DNA of 18,376 bases from positions 1 through 18,376 of the forward strand of contig CAZIEB010000017.1 in assembly GCA_964538665.1 (NCBI GenBank). The letters are read 5' to 3'. This DNA comes from JAPUDQ01 sp964538665 (GTDB lineage Bacteria > Patescibacteriota > Saccharimonadia > Saccharimonadales > Saccharimonadaceae). The notes under the pieces were generated by a model. That model ran no database searches and was not told the origin of the DNA. It saw only the letters and a program-made list of their open reading frames with translations. The position numbers were made by a program, and so were the translations under genes. Position 1 is the first letter of the stretch, and every line of letters starts with the position of its first letter. This document shows positions 1-8,051 of this stretch, in pieces.

Positions 1-1
1 C

Positions 2-1162
2 CAGCAGCGCCCCGACCGTACCGCCAAGCGCGCCGATCCATGCTGCTTCATACTGGAACAATCGACTGACATGTCGCCCTCGCATACCGAGTGCCTTCAT
101 AAGACCAATCTCGCGCGTTCGCTCGAGCACAGAAATATACTGTGTATTTATAATGCCAAATATGCTTGCGACCAGAGCTAGCACCCCAAATACCACTACG
201 ATGCCCTGGATAGTGTTGACGATAGTAAACAGCAGATCCTGAAGATCTTGAGCAGTTCGCGCAACAATTCCTGCATCTTCGGCTGCTTTTTTAACTTCAG
301 TTGGTTCAACACCTTCTTTCACCACGACTGTTGCAGTAATGTATTTTTGATACTGATCAGTACCTTCAGTAATATAATTCGACAATTCTTGTGCAGCAAA
401 GTCAGATATAAATAACGCCGCGCTTGCGGAAAAAGTTGTGCTGGATTTTGCGCTAACAGCACTGATAGTAAATACTTCGTCACGAGACTCTGCAGACACG
501 AGCTTTTCTACCGCGGTAGCACCCCCTGACAGAAATGCAGCCTGGATCTCTTGGTCACTTGGCGGAACAATTGCCCGCTGGACTCTGACAGTCACTGTTT
601 TGCCTATCATCTCGCTCGGTTTTCTCCCAAGTGTTTCCGCAAAAGACTCTGGAATTACGACATCCCGCTCGCCAATCTGCGTTCCTAGTTCAGGCAGGCT
701 TCCTGCGGCTGTATCCGCTCGAACGCTCGGGTCATATGCCGTGATGTCTGTTGTGTAGCGGGTTTCGCTGCCTTCAAATACAACGTACTGTGCAGTGACC
801 AAGTAAGTCGGAACAACTTTTTCAACACCGCTGATCTTTTCGAGAGTCTCAATGTCATTTTGATCAAGCGCCTTGAACGTTGCCCCACCAAACTGCGTTG
901 CATTTTCGCTATATTCTTTCAGTCCACCAGCACCGGGTGCACCGCCACCAAATAGTGTTTCATCTTTAGCCACAAAGACAGACTGCGGATCGACGTTGCT
1001 GGTGATGAGCTTGTCTGCATACTGTCGAGCACCCGTACCAGCAGCAAGCGCCGCTGTCAGCGTAAATGCACCAACTGCGATCGCCAAACTCGTTAAAATC
1101 GTGCGGCCTTTTGCGCTACGCAGGCTCCGCCCGGCTCTCTTCGTACTATCAATTATTTTCAT
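2..1162 (-). CDS. MacB/FtsX-type ABC transporter permease, C-terminus off the window
   Basis: Membrane subunit of an ABC exporter or envelope-stress transporter of the MacB/FtsX superfamily. The frame is open from the ATG at 1162 to the window edge (387 codons). The N-terminus carries a Lys/Arg-rich lead and one membrane helix (about residues 21-42). A large extracytoplasmic region like MacB_PCD follows (about 45-310), then the start of the FtsX core: a hydrophobic helix, then the family hallmark ERTREIGLMKALG, then the beginning of the next helix. The last one or two helices lie outside the window. Its ATG overlaps the TGA of the upstream ATPase as ATGA, so the pair is probably translationally coupled. 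Substrate cannot be read from the sequence. MacB, LolCE-like and BceB-like relatives share this core; the position of the soluble domain between helices 1 and 2 favours MacB type. Confidence 0.9.
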   Translation of the reverse strand, partial: MKIIDSTKRAGRSLRSAKGRTILTSLAIAVGAFTLTAALAAGTGARQYADKLITSNVDPQSVFVAKDETLFGGGAPGAGGLKEYSENATQFGGATFKALDQNDIETLEKISGVEKVVPTYLVTAQYVVFEGSETRYTTDITAYDPSVRADTAAGSLPELGTQIGERDVVIPESFAETLGRKPSEMIGKTVTVRVQRAIVPPSDQEIQAAFLSGGATAVEKLVSAESRDEVFTISAVSAKSSTTFSASAALFISDFAAQELSNYITEGTDQYQKYITATVVVKEGVEPTEVKKAAEDAGIVARTAQDLQDLLFTIVNTIQGIVVVFGVLALVASIFGIINTQYISVLERTREIGLMKALGMRGRHVSRLFQYEAAWIGALGGTVGALL

Positions 1163-1875
1163 ATAACTTTCCCTTTTGCTCTCGGCTGCAGCGGTGGTTT
1201 CGCATGCACGACCCTGGTCACTTTACCGTCTTTCATCTCTACCTGTATATCGCATTTTGCAGCCAGCTCGGCATCGTGCGTCACAATCACGAGCGTACTA
1301 CCCATTCTTTGGTTAAATGAAAACAATAAATCTTCGATCTTTTCACCAGTGGTGCTGTCGAGGTTCCCAGTTGGTTCATCGGCAAATATAATGCTTGGTT
1401 TATTGACAATTGCTCGAGCGATAGCCAGACGCTGCTTTTGGCCACCAGAAAGGTTTTTGGCCTTTTCCTGGACCTTGTCAACAAGTCCAACCTGTTTGAG
1501 TGCGGCCAAAACGCGCTTTTTGCGTGATTCGCCGCTGACATGAGTGATTTCGAGTGGCAGTGATACGTTGTTATAGCAACTTTCATTTGCCTGCACAAAA
1601 AACGACTGGAATATAAAACCTATTTTTTCAGCCCGGAAAGTATCGAGGGCTTTTTGCTTCAGACTCGAAATATCATCGCCATCCACAATCACCGCACCTT
1701 TTGACGGGTGGTCGAGGCCACTCATAATATGCATCAGTGTACTTTTGCCAGATCCTGACTTGCCGACTATCGCCACACTCGCCCCATCTGGAATTTCAAA
1801 TGACACGTCGGACAATGCAACAAATTCTTGGCTCTTTTTGCCGTACACCTTGTGGACACCTTGCACTTGTATCAT
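1159..1875 (-). CDS. MacB/LolD-type ABC transporter ATPase
   Basis: Nucleotide-binding subunit (238 aa, usual length about 220-240) that powers the permease encoded just downstream. Visible motifs: Walker A GKSGSGKST (38-46), Q-loop Gln90, signature LSGGQ (142-146), Walker B IIFADE (162-167) followed by PTGNLD, and the switch His200 in VTHD. The DEPTGNLDS block is typical of the MacB/LolD/FtsE branch. The region after the Q-loop (SFFVQANESCYNNVSLPL) departs from the usual NLLPTLT..ENV pattern of LolD relatives. A Lys/Arg/Pro-rich tail of about 15 residues ends the protein. The start is the ATG at 1875; a TATACT hexamer lies six bases upstream, so the transcript is probably leaderless. Stop is TGA and overlaps the permease start by 4 bases. 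Confidence 0.93.
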   Translation of the reverse strand: MIQVQGVHKVYGKKSQEFVALSDVSFEIPDGASVAIVGKSGSGKSTLMHIMSGLDHPSKGAVIVDGDDISSLKQKALDTFRAEKIGFIFQSFFVQANESCYNNVSLPLEITHVSGESRKKRVLAALKQVGLVDKVQEKAKNLSGGQKQRLAIARAIVNKPSIIFADEPTGNLDSTTGEKIEDLLFSFNQRMGSTLVIVTHDAELAAKCDIQVEMKDGKVTRVVHAKPPLQPRAKGKVI

Positions 1876-1881
1876 GCCTCT

Positions 1882-1887
1882 AGTATA
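1882..1887 (-). promoter_or_regulatory. -10 box of the ABC exporter operon, leaderless type
   Basis: On the minus strand TATACT is followed by AGAGGC and then the ATG at 1875. The predicted transcription start falls at or within a base or two of the A of ATG. No good -35 is seen at 16-18 bases (best is TGTTAC at 1905-1910). Confidence 0.55.
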
Positions 1888-1913
1888 GCTGTATAACCCT
1901 CTCGGTAACAGTC

Positions 1914-1942
1914 TTGTAGCAATGTGGATTACCTGCTATAGT
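1914..1942 (+). promoter_or_regulatory. Promoter of the histidine kinase gene
   Basis: TTGTAG (1914-1919), a 17-base spacer and TATAGT (1937-1942), with an extended TGC just before the -10. The predicted start near 1949 gives a leader of about 22 bases that ends in GAGAG seven bases before the ATG. It is divergent from the ABC exporter promoter in a 96-base intergenic space. Confidence 0.55.
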
Positions 1943-1971
1943 TGTGCTAACGGTTATACGAGAGACCCAAC

Positions 1972-3906
1972 ATGAAACAAAAAATCAGCCGTCTATCCTT
2001 ACTTATAGTCGCCGCATTCACTGCAGCAGCGGTATCGGCACCTCTTACCTTTGCCCAATCGACGACCATCACTGTATCCGTCAGCTCACCTGTAATTGAT
2101 GTATGCCCGAACATCCCTGGAGTCCAAGCAACCGTGCCAAGCGGTATGGTGATAAACGGTAGTGGCGATTGTGTCACTCCTCCACCCCCTGTAGTGGATG
2201 TCTGTGCCAACATACCTGGTATACAGCCGACCATCCCGCCTGGATTCTACCAAGACAGCTCAGGAAACTGTCTGCCCCAACCCACACCGCCTATCGATGT
2301 CTGCCCAAACTTATTCGGCGTCCAGGCAACAGTACCCTCGAGCTTAATCGTAGATGAAAACGGCAATTGTATCGCACCACCAATAGATGAATGCCCAAAC
2401 ATCGATGGCCCACAGTCGGCGGTCCCTACTGGTATGATCAAAATCGACAGTGTATGTTTTACGCCGACGCCGCCATCTGAGCAGCCGGACGAAGAAGACG
2501 AAGCGCCGATCATCACTGGCGTAGGCGGTACCCGATACAAGAACGTGCCTGAAGTATTGACACCAATTGTCGAACCGCTCGTAAATGCCGTGCCCGAGCC
2601 GGTCAAAGAGTTTGCAAAATCTGTCTCCCCAACAGTCGCTCGCACGGTGCCGTATTATATTTATGCCCTCCTTGCGGTTGGCTCCGTCCTCATGGTTGCC
2701 CAAGCAATTCGAGAAGTCGCAGCAACCAAATATCTTATCGGTTTGCTCAAACGCGAGCGCAACATCGCCGAACAAAAAGATAATTTTATTGCACTTGCCT
2801 CACATTACCTTCGTACACCGCTGACTCTCATGCGTAATGGCCTTGATACCATCGCCGCCCTCAAAGAACTCCCTAATGCCGACTTAGCCCCGCTTCGCAC
2901 ACCGATAGAAAGGATGGATGAGAGAATACGAGAAATAATTGCCGATATCGAAAACAACGAAGCACTCAAAAACATATCCGCACCACGTGACTCCGATATT
3001 CGTCGAAAAAGCGTCTTCGCATCTGGTTTTTTCTGGGGCGCATTACTTGGAAGCCTACTTCTGACGCTCACCGCAAACTTCCTGCTCGGAGTTGTAGCCG
3101 ACGTTGAGCTGGGGACTGCAAATCTACTATTCCAGATTGTGGTTATCACGGCCGTCAGTATACTGTTCTACACGGCACTTCGAAACCGATATATCACCAA
3201 ATATCACCGCACACGCCAACAAGTGTTGATGGATCATGAATACTCGGTTGATTTGGCACGCAACCAATTTATAAAGCAATCAACAAATGTCCTCCAGCAA
3301 GGGCTCGAGGAAATTTATGCCCATCGAAACTTACTCAAGGACGCTCCTTCCGCCAAATTCTTTGATGATGGCTACAATCGATTCAACAATATCCTCGAAA
3401 AGTTCTTACTCCTCGGCACGCTCCAGGCCAACGCTCCATCTGCGTCCACCAAAATACATCTACGCGAACTTGCCGATAACGTCATCCGCGACTACTCTGC
3501 CCTCGCAGATTCGCACAATATCACTATCAACAATGAGATTAGTGATTCATTGCACGTAACTCAAAATCCAGAGCTACTTACCTTTGTGCTCAAAACCGTC
3601 ATCGACAACGCCATTAAGTTTAATACTGATGGCGGCACCGTCACGGTCGCCGCAAACGGTACGAGCAAACACATCACAGTCAATATCAAAGATAGCGGTA
3701 TCGGTATCCCACAAGACAAGCTCTCTCAGCTCTTCAAACCATTCTCTCGCGCCGATTCAGCACTACGGTTCAACTACGAGGGGCTCGGTTTTAGCCTATT
3801 CCTCGATAAAATCATTACTGAATATATCGGTGGCGATATCACGGCTACTTCCAAAAAAGACTCCGGTACCGATATCACAGTCAAGCTCGTCCCAGCATCA
3901 GTCTAA
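1972..3906 (+). CDS. Membrane histidine kinase with Cys-pair repeat ectodomain and duplicated HisKA-like domain
   Basis: 644 aa. Order of parts: signal peptide (1-29, cleavage plausible after AQS or nearby); four extracytoplasmic repeats of about 30-33 residues (43-163), each with two cysteines (45/67, 78/100, 111/133, 141/162) on the pattern D-x-C-x-N-x-x-G-x-Q...P...G-x-C; an acidic linker (about 169-178); TM1 (about 226-246); a HisKA-like domain with phospho-acceptor His278 in ASHYLRTPLT; a TM2-TM3 hairpin (about 348-374 and 382-402); a second HisKA-like helix pair with Asn439 where the His should be (QSTNVLQQGL); and a HATPase_c domain with N-box Asn546 (VIDNAIKFN), G1 DSGIGI (574-579), F-box LFKPF, and G2 GLGFSLF (604-610). 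Both kinase-related parts would face the cytoplasm. No response regulator is adjacent, so it is an orphan here. The gene diverges from the ABC exporter operon. What it senses is unknown; the ectodomain looks like a disulphide-stabilised binding or stalk region. Confidence 0.9.
   Translation: MKQKISRLSLLIVAAFTAAAVSAPLTFAQSTTITVSVSSPVIDVCPNIPGVQATVPSGMVINGSGDCVTPPPPVVDVCANIPGIQPTIPPGFYQDSSGNCLPQPTPPIDVCPNLFGVQATVPSSLIVDENGNCIAPPIDECPNIDGPQSAVPTGMIKIDSVCFTPTPPSEQPDEEDEAPIITGVGGTRYKNVPEVLTPIVEPLVNAVPEPVKEFAKSVSPTVARTVPYYIYALLAVGSVLMVAQAIREVAATKYLIGLLKRERNIAEQKDNFIALASHYLRTPLTLMRNGLDTIAALKELPNADLAPLRTPIERMDERIREIIADIENNEALKNISAPRDSDIRRKSVFASGFFWGALLGSLLLTLTANFLLGVVADVELGTANLLFQIVVITAVSILFYTALRNRYITKYHRTRQQVLMDHEYSVDLARNQFIKQSTNVLQQGLEEIYAHRNLLKDAPSAKFFDDGYNRFNNILEKFLLLGTLQANAPSASTKIHLRELADNVIRDYSALADSHNITINNEISDSLHVTQNPELLTFVLKTVIDNAIKFNTDGGTVTVAANGTSKHITVNIKDSGIGIPQDKLSQLFKPFSRADSALRFNYEGLGFSLFLDKIITEYIGGDITATSKKDSGTDITVKLVPASV
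2104..2460 (+). repeat. Four tandem Cys-pair protein repeats in the kinase ectodomain
   Basis: Codons for residues 45-163 encode four degenerate units starting at Cys45, Cys78, Cys111 and Cys141 (33, 33 and 30 residues apart), each with a partner Cys 21-22 residues on. The unit begins DVCPNIPGVQATVP and ends GNC followed by a proline-rich link. The DNA copies are diverged, so this is an old protein-level repeat rather than a recent DNA expansion. Confidence 0.85.
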
Positions 3907-3926
3907 TACAAAGTGTCTTGAGTACT

Positions 3927-4094
3927 TCAGGCGCCCTCTGGGCGAACACCGATATCGGCTATCGTAAAGCCATATTTTTCGAGTGTATCCACGACGTAAT
4001 TGCTATCGCCTTGTTTGTACGCATGTGCCAATGCATCCAAAAACTCGCCTTCAGTTTCATACAACACACCGTCAAATTCATATGCTTGTCCCAT
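3927..4094 (-). CDS. Hypothetical acidic small protein, 55 aa
   Basis: Below the usual size cutoff but well supported. The ATG at 4094 is preceded by GGAGG with 4 intervening bases, one of the best Shine-Dalgarno sites in the window. The protein starts MGQAYEFDGVLYETEGEFL and ends IGVRPEGA, stop TGA. It has 11 acidic and 3 basic residues, no cysteine, no signal peptide and no membrane segment, so it should be a soluble cytosolic protein; two short amphipathic helices look likely (EFLDALAHAY and VVDTLEKYG). It lies 48 bases after the P-type ATPase on the same strand, with a possible TATGAT -10 at 4114-4119 that could give it its own transcript. It converges on the histidine kinase, with 20 bases between the stops. 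I do not recognise the family; no function is assigned. Confidence 0.75.
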   Translation of the reverse strand: MGQAYEFDGVLYETEGEFLDALAHAYKQGDSNYVVDTLEKYGFTIADIGVRPEGA

Positions 4095-4142
4095 ACCGCC
4101 TCCTTATACTGCAATCATACGCTAGTCAGGCGCACTTGGCTA

Positions 4143-6659
4143 CTACGCCCTGTGGAGACGTTTTCGTGTATAGAGCTTGTGTATCTCGCCGCTCACAATT
4201 ATGACGGCAAAGCCGACCAGACACGACACGGTGACGTCATAGAGGGTCACAGGGACAGCGTACAAGAATCCAGCCAGCGGCCCAAACAATGCCAGAGTCT
4301 GCAACACAGCCGCCATCAAAAAGCCGATATAAAACGGCGTGTTTTTGACTCGGACACGCCTCAAGAGTGAGACAAACTCACTGCGAGAATTAAACGCGTT
4401 AGCCCATTGCATTACCACTAAGGTGGCAAAGGCTATCGTTCTGGCGTACTCGACACTATGCCACTGGAGGAACCACCAAAACAGCACTAGCACACTCACT
4501 GCCATGATAAGCCCGATTAATATCATGCGTTCTATCAGGTGCCTATCCAGGAGCGGTTGGTGGACCCCTCTCGGCGGTCGCTGCATGACATTTTCCTCCG
4601 CTTTTTCCAGTCCAAGAGGGATCGCAAATAGCGTATCGGTCACTAGATTGATCCACAATATTTGCACGGCAACCACAGGCAGCGGCAAGTTGAGCACCAG
4701 CGCACCAATCATTGTCATGACACCGCCAAGGCTTGTGGTGAGTACGTAGGAAAGCAGCCGTCGAATATTATCGATAATTGTACGACCACCCTCGACGGCA
4801 CGGACGATAGTCGAAAAATTATCATCAAGCAGCACAATATCTCCGGCGTCTTTGGCGATCTGCGAGCCAGAACCCATCGCGATACCGACATGCGCATTTG
4901 TGAGTGCCGGCACGTCATTGACTCCATCGCCAGTCATCGCTGTGATATCCGCAATTTTTAGTATGCTAAGTATCCGATGTTTCGCTTCAGGAACAACCCG
5001 CGCAAAGACCTTTGTATCAGCAACTCGCTCTTTGAGCTCCAGATCAGACATAGTATCGATTGCACGACAATCCAGTACTTGCTCGCGATGTTCGCAGAGG
5101 CCAATTTTTTTACCGATCGCATAGGCAGTTTCGGCATGATCTCCCGTAATCATACGCACCGTGATACCTGCGGCACGCGCCTTTGCAATCGATTGGGCGG
5201 CTTCCGGTCGCAGTTCATCGGCCACCGCCAGCAGCCCGATGAAATGAATATCCCCAAGCTTGATATCTTCAAAAGATGTTGGTGGCGTGTGCAAATGAAC
5301 AATTTTGCCAACTGCAATTACTCGATACCCTAGCGCAGCAAAACTATGAAGCGCATGTTCGGCTTGTTTGTAGGTATCACTAGTTTTTTTGTAGGCATGT
5401 GAGATCAGTTTCTCTGGCGCCCCTTTGATGGCGACTTCATATCTCCCCCCGACTTGCCAGACATTCGCGCTCATTGCAGCGGCCTGGTCAAACGGAATTG
5501 CCGAATGTAGTGTACGCCCCTCAATATGTGACTGATGCGCAGTGTACTCGTGCAGCGCGGTGTCGAGCGGATCGGACGACACCCCATCTCTCATCTGCAC
5601 GACGAGTTGAGACCATTGCTGGATATCTGATTGTCGTCCCGGTTGCCATACTTCTTGGACGCGGAGTTTATTTTGTGTCAATGTACCTGTCTTGTCGCTC
5701 GCGATAGTCGTGATGACACCGATAGACTCAATTGCCTTCATGGACCGAGCTAGTGCTTTGTACGCAGCCAGACGGCGCATCCCGAGCACCAATACCACGG
5801 TAATTGCGACCGGCAAGCCTTCGGGAATCGCCGCAACCGCGAGCGCCATCACAAAACGAAGTGCTTCGGTCGTCTCTATACCACGATATATTGCCAGCGC
5901 AAACACCGCGACCGACACTAGTGCAACACCCGCCACTATGACCGTAATCGCTTGATTGATTTTTTGCTGTACCGGAGACTGCGCATGCGACGGTACTGCG
6001 AGCTCGGCAAGCTTTCCAAATTCTGTATTTGCACCAGTCGTTGTCACGACCATGATACCCTTGCCAGCAACCAGAAATGAGCCCTGAAACAACATATTGC
6101 GCTGCTCATAGACTGGGTGCTCGCCTTCGAGCGTGTGCACGTGCTTATTGACTGGTAATGATTCTCCTGTCAGCAGAGCTTCGTCAGTACGGACGTTTTC
6201 GGCATGGATGAGTCGTCCGTCGGCAGGTACTTTTTCGCCTTCGGAGACCACCACAATATCACCCACGACCAAAAATTGACTCGGAACACTCAGTAGTTGC
6301 CCGTCACGATATGTCTGGGCCTGTTGTTCATCGTGCTTTTTGAGTGCACGCAGCACTCGATCGGTCGCATACTGCTGTACGTAGTAGATAAGCGCACTCA
6401 CGCCGATGATAACGCCGATGATAATCGCATCGATTGCATGATCGTTCACAATGCTAAGCACTGCAGCGACCAGTAGCACCCCAACAAATACATTTGCAAA
6501 CGGCTCGATGATAATCTTCCAGAGAGGCTCGCCTTTGACGCGAATCGAGTTCTCGCCATCGCGATACAGCCTTCGTGTCGCTTCTTGTGTCGAGAGCCCT
6601 TTTTGAGACGTCTCAAGATCGCTCAACGTATCTTCAACGGTACGTGTATAAAAAGTCAT
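4143..6659 (-). CDS. P2A-type cation-transporting ATPase (Ca2+/Mn2+-like)
   Basis: 838 aa from the ATG at 6659. P-type pump with an N-terminal cation-ATPase domain, actuator motif TGES (164-167), TM4 PEGLP (279-283), phosphorylation site Asp322 in DKTGTLT, nucleotide-domain KGAPE (412-416), TGD (505-507), hinge TGDGVND (576-582) and a C-terminal bundle up to about TM10. Against SERCA, the site II ligands appear kept: Glu280 in TM4, and Asn671 and Asp675 in NLVTD of TM6. The TM5 site I positions (SERCA Asn768, Glu771) appear as Ser643 and Gly646, and SERCA Glu908 appears as Gln751. This predicts one ion per cycle, as in PMR1- or PMCA-like pumps, with Ca2+ or Mn2+ as likely substrate; this is by alignment in my head. 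An upstream in-frame start at 6683 adds MLLAIIML but lies over the -10 box, so 6659 is preferred. Confidence 0.9.
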   Translation of the reverse strand: MTFYTRTVEDTLSDLETSQKGLSTQEATRRLYRDGENSIRVKGEPLWKIIIEPFANVFVGVLLVAAVLSIVNDHAIDAIIIGVIIGVSALIYYVQQYATDRVLRALKKHDEQQAQTYRDGQLLSVPSQFLVVGDIVVVSEGEKVPADGRLIHAENVRTDEALLTGESLPVNKHVHTLEGEHPVYEQRNMLFQGSFLVAGKGIMVVTTTGANTEFGKLAELAVPSHAQSPVQQKINQAITVIVAGVALVSVAVFALAIYRGIETTEALRFVMALAVAAIPEGLPVAITVVLVLGMRRLAAYKALARSMKAIESIGVITTIASDKTGTLTQNKLRVQEVWQPGRQSDIQQWSQLVVQMRDGVSSDPLDTALHEYTAHQSHIEGRTLHSAIPFDQAAAMSANVWQVGGRYEVAIKGAPEKLISHAYKKTSDTYKQAEHALHSFAALGYRVIAVGKIVHLHTPPTSFEDIKLGDIHFIGLLAVADELRPEAAQSIAKARAAGITVRMITGDHAETAYAIGKKIGLCEHREQVLDCRAIDTMSDLELKERVADTKVFARVVPEAKHRILSILKIADITAMTGDGVNDVPALTNAHVGIAMGSGSQIAKDAGDIVLLDDNFSTIVRAVEGGRTIIDNIRRLLSYVLTTSLGGVMTMIGALVLNLPLPVVAVQILWINLVTDTLFAIPLGLEKAEENVMQRPPRGVHQPLLDRHLIERMILIGLIMAVSVLVLFWWFLQWHSVEYARTIAFATLVVMQWANAFNSRSEFVSLLRRVRVKNTPFYIGFLMAAVLQTLALFGPLAGFLYAVPVTLYDVTVSCLVGFAVIIVSGEIHKLYTRKRLHRA

Positions 6660-6666
6660 TAGCATT

Positions 6667-6675
6667 ATTATAGCA
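6667..6675 (-). promoter_or_regulatory. Extended -10 of the P-type ATPase, leaderless type
   Basis: The minus strand reads TGCTATAAT, then AATGCTA, then the ATG at 6659. The perfect TATAAT with extended TG, ending seven bases before the ATG, puts transcription start at the start codon. Any -35 would lie at or inside the N run. Confidence 0.65.
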
Positions 6676-6691
6676 AGAAGCACTACAACAT

Positions 6692-6791
6692 NNNNNNNNN
6701 NNNNNNNNNNNNNNNNNNNNNNNNNNNNNNNNNNNNNNNNNNNNNNNNNNNNNNNNNNNNNNNNNNNNNNNNNNNNNNNNNNNNNNNNNNN
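6692..6791. other. Assembly gap of 100 N hiding the lysS 3' end
   Basis: The lysS frame is intact up to 6792 and stops short of class II motif 3. LysRS normally continues for about 85 residues beyond the FSELN block, so about 250 bases are expected here. The 100 N are therefore a placeholder, not a measured length. The flanks share no duplicated sequence. Confidence 0.9.
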
Positions 6792-8044
6792 TCATTAAGC
6801 TCACTAAACAAATTACAGAGCTCCGAGCCAGCAATCACGACCTGTGCTCGCTGCGTCATTTCTGGACGATCAGGATGCGCCTTGGATAGTGGCGAGATAA
6901 ATGTCGGCGTGTTGATCAGCCAGACCGGACCGGCCACATCTTTTCGGATATTCTTCCATAGCTTATCAATACCGCGAGCTTTGTTTTCGGTTTGCGCTAC
7001 CTCGAGTTTGTTCTCGTTCAAAGCAGCTTTAACTTCATCGAGCGTGCAATCGTACGGGTCTATCCCATAACGCTTTTTTATCGTTTCCGCGTAATCCCAC
7101 TGCTCCCACTCACCACTCAGATCGACATCAAATTCACCGAATTTGAATTGCAGCGTACCGAATGTTTCTTGCAACACATATCGGAATAATTCTTCCTGCA
7201 GCTTCATCCCATCTTGCCAGTCAGCGTAGGCCCAATACCACTCCATCGCGACATGCTCGGGCAAATGTTCATCAGAATAATTTTCGTTTCTAAACCTTGG
7301 ACCGATGTCATATACTTTTTCAAATCCCGCACCGATCAGTCGCTTGAGCGGCAGCTCATGACTAATACGCAGATAAAAATCTTGATCAAGCGCATCCATA
7401 TGCGTCACGAACGGATTTGCATCAGCGCCACCGGTTGTGTGTTCGAGTACCGGGATGTTAACTTCATAAAATCCTCGCTCATCCAAGAATGTCCGCGTCG
7501 CCTGCCAAAACTTTGCACGGCGAATAAATCGATCTCGCACATCGAGATTTACATTCATATCGACATAGCGCCGGCGGAAGCGTTCTTCTTTGTTCGTAAA
7601 ACCATCTTGAGCTGTCGGCATCGGTCGCAGTGATTTACTAAGTAGCCGTAGCCTCCGTACGTCGACAGACACTTCACCAGTCTGCGTTTTGATGACAGGA
7701 CCACTTGCCTGTATAAAATCACCTGGGTCAAGCAATGTCAGCTGGTCCATGCCCAGCTGCGACGTTGCGGCGTCGAGACCCTCTACCGTATCTGATTTCA
7801 TAAAAAGCTGCACGTGCCCACTCATATCACGCAGGACGATAAATGCCAGCTTGCCAAATTTGCGGATGCCCATGATTCGCCCAACCACCGTCACTTCTGT
7901 ATTTTCTAGCGCATCAAACGAACTTACCACAGCAGCACAGTCATGTGTCCGCGCACTATCGGCCGGGTATGGATTGACGCCCAATGATTTCAAATCATTG
8001 AGTTTACGGACTCTCTCATCTCGGAGCTCTTTTAGGGTAGCCAT
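6792..8044 (-). CDS. lysS: Lysyl-tRNA synthetase class II, 3' part lost in the gap
   Basis: Charges tRNA-Lys in the cytosol. 417 residues are readable from the ATG at 8044. An OB-fold anticodon-binding domain (about 50-140) comes first, with GRIMGIRKFGKLAFIVLRD at its start. The class II core follows: motif 1 region (about 190-215, with IPVLEHTTGGADANPF), motif 2 with Arg252 in FRNE (251-254), and FSELN (413-417). Motif 3 (GxGxDR) should lie in the gap. Motif 2 is diverged: HLPEHVAMEW replaces the common HNPEFTxLE. The start at 8044 gives MATLKELRDERV, which fits LysRS N-termini. Upstream in-frame starts at 8050 and 8071 are less likely because a TACACT -10 sits at 8052-8057. It diverges from the NatA-like gene with 53 bases between starts. 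Confidence 0.92.
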
Positions 8045-8051
8045 TTGCATT

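Noticed and set aside
438..1320. Plus-strand open frames at 438-758, 873-1166 and 1066-1320
   Set aside because: They lie antisense to the ABC permease and ATPase, whose frames carry clear motifs. Their translations are low-complexity Ser/Pro-rich strings with no domain.
3931..3943. Hairpin CGCCC-TCT-GGGCG near the convergent stops of the kinase and the 55-residue gene
   Set aside because: The stem lies inside the last codons of the small gene and no T-tract follows on either strand, so it does not qualify as a terminator.
6660..6683. Longer P-type ATPase start adding MLLAIIML
   Set aside because: It would place the start codon on or upstream of a perfect extended -10; the hydrophobic octapeptide is translated promoter DNA and not a signal peptide.
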